Assembly: GCA_947168825.1 (NCBI GenBank)
Contig: CAMVNH010000002.1
Span: forward strand, 94,457 to 158,456
DNA: 64,000 nucleotides
Direction of reading: 5' to 3'
Source of the DNA: an uncultured Candidatus Saccharibacteria bacterium
GTDB lineage: Bacteria; Patescibacteriota; Saccharimonadia; Saccharimonadales; Saccharimonadaceae
A program made the position numbers and the translations under genes. The notes under the pieces were generated by a model. That model had not been told where the DNA came from, searched no databases, and saw only the letters and a list, made by a program, of their open reading frames with translations. Below, piece by piece: positions 24,024-32,258 of this stretch (within the stretch, counting starts at the first letter, position 1; each line of letters begins with the position of its first letter).

Positions 24024-24236
24024 ATTGATGATTTTAGTGTGGGAGTGGGCGCCGCGCTCGATAGTAATGTAAGATTTGGGGACATGGAAATGTTTGGCGA
24101 GAAGTTTGATGAGAGCGGCGTTAGCTTCACCGTCGTGAGGTTTGGCGCGGAGATAGACTGTGTACTCTTCGGGTGCGGTTTCGATAATTTTTTCTTGGCT
24201 GGTGCCGGTTTTGACAGTGATTTTTAGCTGTGTCAT
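24018..24236 (-). CDS. DUF167 (YggU-family) protein
   Basis: This small 72-residue cytosolic protein has the conserved DUF167 core: LRAKPHDGEANAALIKLLAK followed by FHVPKSYITIERGAHSHTKI. The family is widespread in bacteria and archaea without a settled function. TATATT ends six bases before the ATG, consistent with a leaderless mRNA. It overlaps the 3' end of the FISUMP gene by six bases in convergent orientation. Confidence 0.92.
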   Translation of the reverse strand: MTQLKITVKTGTSQEKIIETAPEEYTVYLRAKPHDGEANAALIKLLAKHFHVPKSYITIERGAHSHTKIINL

Positions 24237-24261
24237 AAAATAAATATATCATATTATGAAA

Positions 24262-24284
24262 ATAGCCCCCAATAAGGGGGCTAT
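24262..24284. terminator. Terminator after hppA
   Basis: ATAGCCCCC pairs perfectly with GGGGGCTAT around a five-base loop. It lies 12 bases after the hppA stop on the minus strand, followed by TTTTC. Confidence 0.88.
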
Positions 24285-24295
24285 GCTGAGGAAAA

Positions 24296-26404
24296 TTAAA
24301 AAAGATGCACTGAGGAGAGAATGGGTGCAAGAGTGTTTGCAACCGTTGACATCGTCTTGATAAAAATATCAAGAGCGACGCCAACAACGTCTTTACGGGT
24401 GTCACCAACGGTATCACCAACGACGGTAGCTTTGTGCGCAGGGGTCTTTTTACCATATCCGGTCAATAGGCCGGCTTCGACATATTTTTTGGCATTATCC
24501 CATGCACCACCACTATTGCCCATAAAGATGGCTTTAGGGATAGCAACAACAGTGGCACCAACGAGAAGGCCACCGATAAACTCGACGCCGCAAAGTAGCA
24601 TGCCGACAAATGGAATGAAAAGTGCAAGAAGTGACGGTGCTAACATTTTACGTAGAGCTTGTTTGGTAGCCATAGCGATGATGGATTCGTAGTCTGGCCT
24701 GACTGTTCCTTCCATAACTCCAGGGCGAGATAATTGCTCGTCGCCTGCATCGGCCATAAGGTGTGCAGATTCTATGGTGTTATCGGTAAGCATGGCGCTA
24801 AAGTATTCGACAAGAGCACCGCCGATTATTGCACCAACGATAACGATTGGACTAGCAATGTTGAGGACGATTTCGCCTTTAGCATAACTACCGACATAGG
24901 CAAAGATTAGTGAAACGGTTGCGTATGCGGCGGAGCCGATAGCGAAACCTTTGCCGATAGCTGCGGTAGTATTGCCGGTGGCATCCAGTTTGTCGGTAAT
25001 TGCGCGGATAGATTCGTCAAGATGGCAACTTTCGGCGATTCCGCCGGCATTGTCGGCGATTGGTCCGAAGGCGTCAATCGAGACTGTAGTTGCAACAAAT
25101 GAAAGCATACCAAGTGCGGCAATAGCAATACCGTAGACTCCGCAGAGAAACCATGAAACAAGCATTGAGGTGCCTATAACCAGGATAGGTAACAGTGTTG
25201 AACGTGATCCAAGTGCGTCGCCTTTGGTAATAACAAAAGCTTCACCTTCCGGTGAGATTTCTGCAATTTTTTGCACTGGCGAATGATCGGTGCTGGTATA
25301 GTACTCAGTGATTTTGCCAACAAGAACTCCAGAAACAATGCCGAAAATCGAGGCGATCCAGGGCGAACTCCAACCAAATAGGAAACCGCTATTTGCTACG
25401 GCGTCGCTAAAGAGGTATTTTGCGGCGAAAGCGCCGCTAATTACAGTAAGGGCAGCGGAGATGTATGTTGCGTTGTCAAGTTCTTTAGCGGGGTCATCTT
25501 TAGCCTTATGGTACAAGGCATAAGAAAGACCGATAATACAGCTTAAGAGCCCGAAACCGGCAAGTAGTATCGGAAAAGAGCATGCTGCGTCGAATATTGC
25601 TGAGCCAGGCTCAAAAGTGATTTTTGCGATTAAGAGGCAGGCTACAATAGTAGCGACAAAACTTTCCAAGAGGTCACTGCAGTTTCCGGCAATATCATTG
25701 ACATTATCGCCTATGAAATCGGCGATAGTGTTCGGCATGCGACTGTCGTCTTCTGGCATATCGTGGCGAATTTTTGCTACGATGTCGGCAGAGATGTCGG
25801 CGGCTTTGGTGTAATTACCACCAGCTACACGGTTGAACATAGCAACGAGTGAACAGCCTAGCGAGTAGGTTGTTAGACGCATAGTTGTAGCGTTACAGCC
25901 AAAGTTAAGCAAAAGACCATGACTAGTAGTGTCATTCATCCCGCCAGATGTTAGAAAGACGATTGCGAGGCCGAGGATACCAAAAGCTTCAACGGAGAGC
26001 CCACTGATGATTCCGCCTTTTAGAGCAGTGCGAACTGTTCTGCCGACAGTTCCACAACGTAGGGCGCGTCTAGCAACGCGAAAGTTGGCATAGGTTGCGC
26101 CAACCATACCGACAATGCAGGCCGTGCTACTCATGCATGCTCCCAAAATGAATGAGAGCCCACTAAACCTTTCGATAAAAAGAGAAAAGATAGCGGCAAC
26201 AATGATAACTACGATTGAGATTGTTTGGTACTCGGTAATCATGAACGTACGTGCGCCATTACGAATGATGCCGGCTAATTCGAACATATCCTGCTCTTCT
26301 TTAGTGTAGAGCTTTTTCTTTTTTTTGATATTCAAGTAGTAGTAGACAACCATTCCGATAGCGATTAATACGATCGGCAAAACTCCAAGATAGTATTTTT
26401 CCAT
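24296..26404 (-). CDS. hppA: Membrane pyrophosphatase, K+-dependent type
   Basis: This is an integral ion pump with about 16 membrane segments that hydrolyses pyrophosphate and moves H+ or Na+ outward. Substrate-site motifs are present: GGNYTKAADISADIVAKI, PEDDSRMPNTIADFIGDNVN and SIDAFGPIADNAGGIAE. The GNTTAAIGKG segment has Ala where K+-independent enzymes have Lys, which marks a K+-dependent enzyme. Whether it pumps Na+ or H+ cannot be settled by eye. The ATG at 26404 is chosen because AAAGGAGG precedes it; 702 residues is the family norm. The leader contains a terminator-like hairpin (26448-26477). It would save energy from biosynthetic PPi in a fermentative cell. Confidence 0.96.
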   Translation of the reverse strand: MEKYYLGVLPIVLIAIGMVVYYYLNIKKKKKLYTKEEQDMFELAGIIRNGARTFMITEYQTISIVVIIVAAIFSLFIERFSGLSFILGACMSSTACIVGMVGATYANFRVARRALRCGTVGRTVRTALKGGIISGLSVEAFGILGLAIVFLTSGGMNDTTSHGLLLNFGCNATTMRLTTYSLGCSLVAMFNRVAGGNYTKAADISADIVAKIRHDMPEDDSRMPNTIADFIGDNVNDIAGNCSDLLESFVATIVACLLIAKITFEPGSAIFDAACSFPILLAGFGLLSCIIGLSYALYHKAKDDPAKELDNATYISAALTVISGAFAAKYLFSDAVANSGFLFGWSSPWIASIFGIVSGVLVGKITEYYTSTDHSPVQKIAEISPEGEAFVITKGDALGSRSTLLPILVIGTSMLVSWFLCGVYGIAIAALGMLSFVATTVSIDAFGPIADNAGGIAESCHLDESIRAITDKLDATGNTTAAIGKGFAIGSAAYATVSLIFAYVGSYAKGEIVLNIASPIVIVGAIIGGALVEYFSAMLTDNTIESAHLMADAGDEQLSRPGVMEGTVRPDYESIIAMATKQALRKMLAPSLLALFIPFVGMLLCGVEFIGGLLVGATVVAIPKAIFMGNSGGAWDNAKKYVEAGLLTGYGKKTPAHKATVVGDTVGDTRKDVVGVALDIFIKTMSTVANTLAPILSSVHLF

Positions 26405-26430
26405 AGAACATTCCTCCTTTTTAATGTACA

Positions 26431-26477
26431 TGTCGGCCTCAGCTACGACAAAAAACAAAGGGCGCTCCTCAACGCCC
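26431..26477 (-). promoter_or_regulatory. Attenuator-like leader of hppA
   Basis: Between the likely promoter (TATTAT near 26490) and the hppA start, the minus strand can form GGGCG/CGCCC followed by a T-rich run (TTTGTTTTTTG). A second hairpin, TGTCG/CGACA, overlaps the end of that run. This is the layout of a leader terminator with a competing structure. No known riboswitch core is recognised. Confidence 0.45.
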
Positions 26478-26594
26478 ACCGTGAAATATAATAACATAAA
26501 TTCTAGAAAAAGTCATCGATGATATGAAGTAGGGCTTATGTTATAATAGAATATAAGTTTATTAATCAGCGGTGGAAGAAGGAGGCGACTCGAG

Positions 26595-28247
26595 ATGACA
26601 AGTAAAAAATGTAAATACATTTTTGTGACGGGAGGGGTGTTGTCTGGGGTCGGAAAGGGAATTACTGCGGCTTCAATGGGGGCGATTTTGAAGGCAAAGG
26701 GCTTTAAGGTAACGATGCAGAAATGCGATCCGTATCTAAATGTGGATGCAGGGCTTTTAAATCCGGTCGAACATGGAGAATGTTATGTGACGCATGATGG
26801 GGTGGAGACAGACCTTGACTTGGGGCATTATGAGCGATTTTTGGATTTCGAAACATCAAAATATTCGATTACGCTGTCGGGCGGGATTTATAAGGAGCTG
26901 ATCGAAAAAGAGCGTGCGGGTGGTTTTCACGGAAAGACGGTGCAGTTAGTGCCGCATTTTACTAATCTTGTGATGGAGAAGATTGAGAAGGCTTCGACTG
27001 GGTCGGATGTACATATTGTAGAAATTGGGGGAACGGTGGGTGACTATGAGGGGCTGCCGTTTATTGAGGCGATTCGGTTGTTTGCAAATAAAGTGGGGCG
27101 GCGGAATTGTTTGTATCTTTCGGTGGTATATGTGCCGTGGATTAATACTTCTAAGGAACTGAAAACAAAGCCGGCACAGAATGCTTTGAAGGATTTGCGT
27201 GGATTCGGAATTATTCCAGATATTGTTTGCGTGAGGACGGAGAAGCCGTGCCCGCGGGCGATTTGTGAAAAGATTGCGGCATTTTCGGGGATTTCGGGCG
27301 ATGCAGTGGTGAACCTGCCGGATATTGATTCGGTGTATGACGTACCGTTTAATGTGCTGAAATCAGGGGTGCTGGAGATTTTGAATGATTTTGTGGGAGA
27401 TGATTCGGAGCCTGATATGTCGAAGTGGGCAGATTTTTCGGCATGGCGGGCAACAGATTGGGAAAAGACTGTGCGAGTTGGATTAGTGGCAAAATATGTC
27501 GGAAATGAGGATACGTATATTTGTGTAACCGAGGCATTAAAGGCGGCCGCGGCACATAACAAAGTCAATTTGGATATAGTTTGGATTAATGCGGAAAGTG
27601 CAGGGGACGAGGACTTTGAGGCTGTCGATGGTTTAGTAGTGCCAGGAGGATTTGGCGCGCGAGGAGCAGAAGGGAAGATTGCTGCAGCTACGTACGCACT
27701 TTCTCATGATAAGCCGTATCTTGGACTTTGTCTTGGAATGCAGATGGCGTGTGTGGCGGCAGCGCGGCGAGGAGGGCTCAAAGGCGCCGGGAGTGAAGAG
27801 TTTATAGAAGGTAAGAAGCCGCGGAATTTTGAGAACGTGATATATATTATGGAGGGACAAGAGGGGAAGCAGTCGACCGGTGGAACGATGCGGCTTGGTG
27901 ATTATCCAGCGATTTTGAAGAAAGGGACTAAGGTTGCAGAGGCTTATCGTGATGAGTTGGAAAATTGTGGCGTTTATATTATGGGGACGGAAATTTTGAA
28001 GAATGGTGATGTAAAGGTGATTGAACGACATCGTCATCGCTACGAAGTTAATCAGAAATATTTGGATGCGATTCGTGATGGTGGGATAAAAGTTTCTGGG
28101 ACTTCTCCAGATGGGAAATTGGTTGAGTTTGTTGAAGCGCCTGACTGTAAGTTCTTTGTTGCAACACAGGCTCATCCGGAGTTTAAGTCGCGACCACTTT
28201 CGGTACACCCGTTGTTTATGGAATTTATTAAGAGTATGAAAGATTAG
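26595..28247 (+). CDS. pyrG: CTP synthase
   Basis: PyrG converts UTP to CTP with glutamine and ATP. The N-terminal amidoligase domain begins KYIFVTGGVLSGVGKGITAA with CDPYLNVDAG and HGECYVTHDGVETDLDLGHY. The C-terminal class I glutaminase carries the nucleophile in PYLGLCLGMQMA (about residue 379) and the His-Glu pair in QAHPEFKSRP (about 520). The 550-residue length is normal. GAAGGAGG precedes the ATG, with a TATAAT promoter about 45 bases upstream. It overlaps the convergent small membrane protein gene by four bases. Confidence 0.98.
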   Translation: MTSKKCKYIFVTGGVLSGVGKGITAASMGAILKAKGFKVTMQKCDPYLNVDAGLLNPVEHGECYVTHDGVETDLDLGHYERFLDFETSKYSITLSGGIYKELIEKERAGGFHGKTVQLVPHFTNLVMEKIEKASTGSDVHIVEIGGTVGDYEGLPFIEAIRLFANKVGRRNCLYLSVVYVPWINTSKELKTKPAQNALKDLRGFGIIPDIVCVRTEKPCPRAICEKIAAFSGISGDAVVNLPDIDSVYDVPFNVLKSGVLEILNDFVGDDSEPDMSKWADFSAWRATDWEKTVRVGLVAKYVGNEDTYICVTEALKAAAAHNKVNLDIVWINAESAGDEDFEAVDGLVVPGGFGARGAEGKIAAATYALSHDKPYLGLCLGMQMACVAAARRGGLKGAGSEEFIEGKKPRNFENVIYIMEGQEGKQSTGGTMRLGDYPAILKKGTKVAEAYRDELENCGVYIMGTEILKNGDVKVIERHRHRYEVNQKYLDAIRDGGIKVSGTSPDGKLVEFVEAPDCKFFVATQAHPEFKSRPLSVHPLFMEFIKSMKD

Positions 28248-28597
28248 TTTAAATTAGTGAGCTTTCGACTAATGTCGTAGAGTTTTTGAATGTGGTTTTC
28301 GAGAAAATAGTAGTGTTTCACATAGAAGAAAGTAAGTATTACTAAAATAATAGTTGCAGTGAGACATGGGAGGGTAATTAGCCAGTTTGTTTTGACAGTA
28401 CTGAGACTGAGCGCAGAGACTGGTAACATGATAAGTGTTAAAGTGGCGAAGAAGAGGGTGATAATGAGATGGATGAGACGTTCGTGTTGAAAGTTTTGCA
28501 GCATTTCTCGATGGTAGGAAATAAGTTCCGGGCTACGGTCTTTGTTAGTTAATTGTTTTTTGATGAAGGATTCATAATTTTTGACACGTTGTTCCAT
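28244..28597 (-). CDS. Small membrane protein of unknown function (117 aa)
   Basis: Two membrane segments (about residues 43-65 and 73-92) are flanked by charged helical ends; the N-terminus begins MEQRVKNYESFIKKQLTNKD. TATAAT ends seven bases before the ATG (leaderless). It overlaps the end of pyrG by four bases. The topology resembles a small two-helix hairpin protein, but no family is recognised. Confidence 0.75.
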   Translation of the reverse strand: MEQRVKNYESFIKKQLTNKDRSPELISYHREMLQNFQHERLIHLIITLFFATLTLIMLPVSALSLSTVKTNWLITLPCLTATIILVILTFFYVKHYYFLENHIQKLYDISRKLTNLN

Positions 28598-28654
28598 GGT
28601 TTTTATTATAGCACGAGTATTTGTGATAAGGGGAGAATGTGGTAGAATATAGAT

Positions 28655-30298
28655 ATGGAAGAAATACAGAATTGGCTCTTGAACGTTGTTTTGGAGGTTT
28701 TTGGTGTGGAGATTTTGCCAGAAGTGACGGTGGCGCCGGAAGAGATGAATGCGGACTTTTCATCAAATATAGCGATGCAGCTAACGAGAGAGTTGCATAT
28801 TGCGCCGAGAGAAATTGCAGAGAAAATTGTTGGTGTGCTGAACAGTAATAACGAGTTTTCGAGCCAGTTTAGTGTAGAGATAGCTGGTCCAGGTTTTTTG
28901 AATTTTATATCATCAGATGAGTATTTTAAGCGGAAGTTGGCAGATTTTCGGGCTGATTTTGAAAAAAATATATCACAGGATGAATATTCTGGAAAGACGG
29001 TGATTTGCGAATTCTCAGATCCGAATCCGTTTAAGGTGCTTCATGTTGGACATCTGTATACTTCGATTGTGGGGGATGCGATTTCGCGGTTGGTAGAGTT
29101 CGCGGGGGGACGTGTTGTTCGTGCGAATTTTGGCGGAGATGTTGGTCTGCATGTGGCTAAAACTTTGTATGCGGTAATGAAAGATGGTGTAGACACTTCT
29201 GATATTGAGACAATAGCGAGGTGCTACGTAGAGGGGACGAATGCGTACGAAGAAGATGAACAGGCAAGAGCAGAAATTACGCGACTGAACAAATTAATTT
29301 ATCAGATTGCTGAGAGTGGCGAGAAAGAGGGCAAACTTGCAAAACTGTATTGGGTAGGAAGAGAAGTAAGCTATAAGTATTTTGAAGATTTTTATGCTCG
29401 GGTTGGGGTGAAGTTTGATAAATATTACCCTGAATCGACAGTAGCTAGGCGGGGGTTAAAAGAAGTCTCTGAGCATATTGGTGAGGTGTATGAGAAAAGT
29501 GATGGAGCAGTAGTGTTTCCGGGTGAGAAGTATGACTTACATACGCGCGTGTTCATAAATGCTGAAGGGTTGCCGACGTACGAGGCAAAGGACGTAGGAT
29601 TATTGTTTACAAAATGGGATGACTATAAATTTGACAAGTCGATTGTGATCACGGGCAATGACATTATCGATTATATGAAAGTGGTACTAAAGTCGGTGTC
29701 ATTATATGCACCGGAATTGGTTGAGAGAACTAAGCATATTACGCATGGAAATGTACGATTGCCAGGGAATGAAAAAATGTCATCTAGAAAAGGGAATTTT
29801 ATTCGTGCGGTAGATGTGTTGGATAGCGTTTCTGAACTGGTGCCGGATGAGAAGGTGGCACTTTCGGCGATAAAATATGCATTTTTGAAATATCGAATCG
29901 GTGGGAATATTGAATTCGATGCCCATGAGTCGGTGTCGACTACGGGGAATTCTGGTGTTTATCTGCAATACTCTTCTGTTAGGGCGAAGAAAATTTTAGC
30001 GAAGGAGATGGCTGGTGGTGGGGCAGAGAAATGGAAATTAGATGAACATGAGCGAAAGTTGATACGGAAGGTCTTAGAATATAGAATAGTACTAAAAGAT
30101 GCGGTTTCTGAGCTTGCACCGCATAAGATTGCGAATTATTTGTTCGAAGTTTCACAAGAGTTTTCGAGATTTTATGAGAACGTGAAGGTGGCAGGTTCGG
30201 AAAATGAGAAGGAGCGGCGAGAAATTGTGGCGGCATATTTGGATGTAATGATGCATGGCTTAGGTTTAATGGGGATTGAAGTCCCGGAGGAGATGTAA
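28655..30298 (+). CDS. argS: Arginyl-tRNA synthetase
   Basis: This class I synthetase charges tRNA-Arg. The N-terminal additional domain (residues 1-105) is followed by the HIGH-type motif SDPNPFKVLHVGHL (about 122-135), and the KMSKS site is the KMSSRKGN form near 371. The all-helical anticodon-binding domain contains NSGVYLQYSSVRAKKIL and the C-terminal ISxE-type end. The 547-residue length is normal. TAGAAT ends six bases before the ATG (leaderless). Its TAATG stop-start junction with orn indicates translational coupling. The genome's tRNA-Arg(GCG) is one of its likely substrates. Confidence 0.97.
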   Translation: MEEIQNWLLNVVLEVFGVEILPEVTVAPEEMNADFSSNIAMQLTRELHIAPREIAEKIVGVLNSNNEFSSQFSVEIAGPGFLNFISSDEYFKRKLADFRADFEKNISQDEYSGKTVICEFSDPNPFKVLHVGHLYTSIVGDAISRLVEFAGGRVVRANFGGDVGLHVAKTLYAVMKDGVDTSDIETIARCYVEGTNAYEEDEQARAEITRLNKLIYQIAESGEKEGKLAKLYWVGREVSYKYFEDFYARVGVKFDKYYPESTVARRGLKEVSEHIGEVYEKSDGAVVFPGEKYDLHTRVFINAEGLPTYEAKDVGLLFTKWDDYKFDKSIVITGNDIIDYMKVVLKSVSLYAPELVERTKHITHGNVRLPGNEKMSSRKGNFIRAVDVLDSVSELVPDEKVALSAIKYAFLKYRIGGNIEFDAHESVSTTGNSGVYLQYSSVRAKKILAKEMAGGGAEKWKLDEHERKLIRKVLEYRIVLKDAVSELAPHKIANYLFEVSQEFSRFYENVKVAGSENEKERREIVAAYLDVMMHGLGLMGIEVPEEM

Positions 30299-30861
30299 TG
30301 GCGAAAACAGCGACACTTTTATGGGTAGATTTAGAAATGACAGGATTGGTTCCAGGGAAGGATAAAATTTTGGAGGTGGCGGCGATTGCGACGGATTGGA
30401 ATTTGGAGCCAGTGGCGGAATTTACAGCGGTGGTAAAAGTGGATCCTGAGTTGATGCATGAGCGGATGGTGGGTTCGTTCTGGGATAAGAATAGTGAGTC
30501 ACGAGATGGATTGATGGCGCAAAATGAGAGCGGAAAGAGTGCAGCAGAAGTTGAGAAAGATTTGATAAATTGGGTTGACAAATATTTTATGAAGAATCCG
30601 ATTAAGGGGGATGATAAATATGACGGAAAGGTGATTCTTGCGGGGAATTCGATTCATCAGGATAGAAAGTTTATTGATATTGAGTGGTCAGAACTTTCAA
30701 AGCGATTGCACTATCGGATGCTGGATGTGTCGGCATGGAAGTTGTATTTTGAAGGGGCTAGGGGTAAGAAGTTTACCAAGCGTGAGGCTCATCGGGCGCT
30801 TGATGATATTCAAGGTTCGATTGATGAACTAAAATGGTATTTAAGTTTTATGAAAGATTAA
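30298..30861 (+). CDS. orn: Oligoribonuclease
   Basis: Orn is a DEDDh 3'-5' exonuclease that degrades 2-5-nt RNAs, including pGpG, to mononucleotides in the cytosol. It begins with LWVDLEMTGLVPGKDKILEV (D..E motif I), keeps GNSIHQDRKFID for the second Asp, and ends with the HRALDDIQGSIDEL motif carrying the His and last Asp. The 187 residues match the family. Its ATG overlaps the argS stop, and GGAGGAG precedes it. Orn is mostly known from Proteobacteria and Actinobacteria, so its presence here may help in placing the genome. Confidence 0.95.
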   Translation: MAKTATLLWVDLEMTGLVPGKDKILEVAAIATDWNLEPVAEFTAVVKVDPELMHERMVGSFWDKNSESRDGLMAQNESGKSAAEVEKDLINWVDKYFMKNPIKGDDKYDGKVILAGNSIHQDRKFIDIEWSELSKRLHYRMLDVSAWKLYFEGARGKKFTKREAHRALDDIQGSIDELKWYLSFMKD

Positions 30862-30862
30862 G

Positions 30863-31180
30863 ATGGATATTGATATAGATAAAATTTCGGGAATAGGAGA
30901 ATACGTAGAGAAGGCCCTAGAAGTGAATAAAGAGAAGATGAGGGTTTTTCATGTTGGAGATGATGCGGCAGACAAGGCTTTCTTGGTTATTCGTAAGAAC
31001 ACGATTGAACTCAGAACGGATAGAAAGTTGGGGCAACTACTTCGGGAGAAATATGAGAGTGTGATGGAAAGTCGATATTTTGGGCGGGGTGGAATTGAAA
31101 TTGTGAATTCTGGGCAGCTACAAAAAGACGAGGTCGAGGACCTCGTCAGGTTGAGTTATAATCTAACTATTTCTTTGTAG
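30863..31180 (+). CDS. MmcQ/YjbR-like protein
   Basis: This 105-residue protein follows the MmcQ/YjbR fold: AFLVIRKNTIELRTDRKLG, then LLREKYESV and the C-terminal KDEVEDLVRLSYNLT, the usual SYxLV ending of the family. Such proteins have a CyaY-like double-wing structure and are thought to bind DNA, but their role is unclear. It starts one base after the orn stop, so argS-orn-yjbR form one operon. Its last 14 bases overlap the convergent mscL. Confidence 0.72.
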   Translation: MDIDIDKISGIGEYVEKALEVNKEKMRVFHVGDDAADKAFLVIRKNTIELRTDRKLGQLLREKYESVMESRYFGRGGIEIVNSGQLQKDEVEDLVRLSYNLTISL

Positions 31181-31583
31181 ATTTTTTAGCCTTTTTTAGC
31201 TCAGTGGCTTTTGCGACGGCTTTCTCTTTAGCCTTTTCGGCTTTTGCTTTAGCTTCAGCATTGATTTTGTTGACAGCTCGGATAGCAACGAAAATCGAGA
31301 AGGCGATGATTAGAAAATCGACGATGTTCTGGATGAAATTGCCGTAGCGGATGACGGCAGCATCACCAGTGCCAAAGAAGTTTGGAATTGTGATTGCGAG
31401 ATTAGTAAAGTTGACGCCACCGGCGAGGAGTCCGACGATAGGCATGATAATATCGTTAACAAGGGAGTTTACGATTTTTGTAAAGGCACTACCGATAACG
31501 ATACCAACGGCAAGGTCCATGACACTACCCTGGCTAATAAAAGTTTTGAATTCTTCGATGAATGATGGTTTCTTCTTACTCAT
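31167..31583 (-). CDS. mscL: Large-conductance mechanosensitive channel MscL
   Basis: MscL opens under membrane tension to release osmolytes on hypo-osmotic shock. The N-terminal SFIEEFKTFISQGSVMDLAV and the first membrane helix GIVIGSAFTKIVNSLVNDII are characteristic; the second helix (FIQNIVDFLIIAFSIFVAI) follows after a periplasmic loop. The cytoplasmic C-terminal helix is unusually long and Ala/Lys-rich (residues 105-138). The ATG at 31583 is nine bases after TATAAT. It converges on and overlaps the YjbR-like gene. Confidence 0.95.
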   Translation of the reverse strand: MSKKKPSFIEEFKTFISQGSVMDLAVGIVIGSAFTKIVNSLVNDIIMPIVGLLAGGVNFTNLAITIPNFFGTGDAAVIRYGNFIQNIVDFLIIAFSIFVAIRAVNKINAEAKAKAEKAKEKAVAKATELKKAKKSTKK

Positions 31584-31614
31584 AATGAGTATATTATAAC
31601 ACAAAATCTAAGAT

Positions 31615-32229
31615 TTAGGAAGTACTGTCGGAATAATTAGAAAGTGTCTCATAGATACCGGCAAGGTTGGCATAGGAATTACTGAGAACATTTTTGACGT
31701 CGGAGTTGTTTGTGCGGCTTAGGCATTCGGATTCTAGAGACATGAGGAGCCCGGTTTGAAGAGTCAGGATGCGGACGTAGTTACGATCCAATAGGCCGTT
31801 TAAGCGAGCTTTTTCAAGTTCGGCGTTCACATTTTCGATGTAGGTAGCCTCTTTCTCGGTGATTTTTTCAGAGATTTTACCGTTTTTTAAGCCATAAACG
31901 GAGGATAAGAGTTCGGTGGTTTTGCTGGATGTTTCGGTAAGGATAGATGATAACGAGCTAGCAATAGAGCGGAGTTCCGAAGATTTAGCCTGTTTGTTAT
32001 AGGTAGAAATAGTTTTAGAAAGGTTGACAGAACGGAGGTTAATTTGGGAGACAAGATCCACGCCTTTTTCGCTACCGCTAGAGAGAGAGCCACCGATGAT
32101 AATGATAATAGTGATTAAAACAATAGCGCCAAGAATAATCATTAGCTTTGGAGAGAATAAACTATTAGAGTTTGTTTTAGAAGCACGATTTTCGGCAGAG
32201 ATCTGATTAAGATAGGCGATGTTATCCAT
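31615..32229 (-). CDS. Membrane-anchored helical protein of unknown function (204 aa)
   Basis: One membrane segment (about residues 29-48, KLMIILGAIVLITIIIIIGG) follows a short cytoplasmic N-terminus. The remaining 155 residues are a helical, Ser-rich extracytoplasmic domain with two helical hairpins (SSLSSILTETSSKTTELLSS; VRILTLQTGLLMSLESECLS). The ATG at 32229 is set by TATAAT six bases upstream (leaderless). It is divergent from dnaG with only 29 bp between start codons. No family is recognised. Confidence 0.75.
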   Translation of the reverse strand: MDNIAYLNQISAENRASKTNSNSLFSPKLMIILGAIVLITIIIIIGGSLSSGSEKGVDLVSQINLRSVNLSKTISTYNKQAKSSELRSIASSLSSILTETSSKTTELLSSVYGLKNGKISEKITEKEATYIENVNAELEKARLNGLLDRNYVRILTLQTGLLMSLESECLSRTNNSDVKNVLSNSYANLAGIYETLSNYSDSTS

Positions 32230-32258
32230 AAGGATATTATATATGATAAAATGTAAAT
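32230..32258. promoter_or_regulatory. Back-to-back leaderless promoters (29 bp)
   Basis: The whole intergenic space between the divergent starts holds a minus-strand TATAAT (32236-32241) six bases from one ATG and a plus-strand TAAAAT (32247-32252) six bases from the dnaG ATG. The -35 regions must lie inside the opposite genes. Confidence 0.7.
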
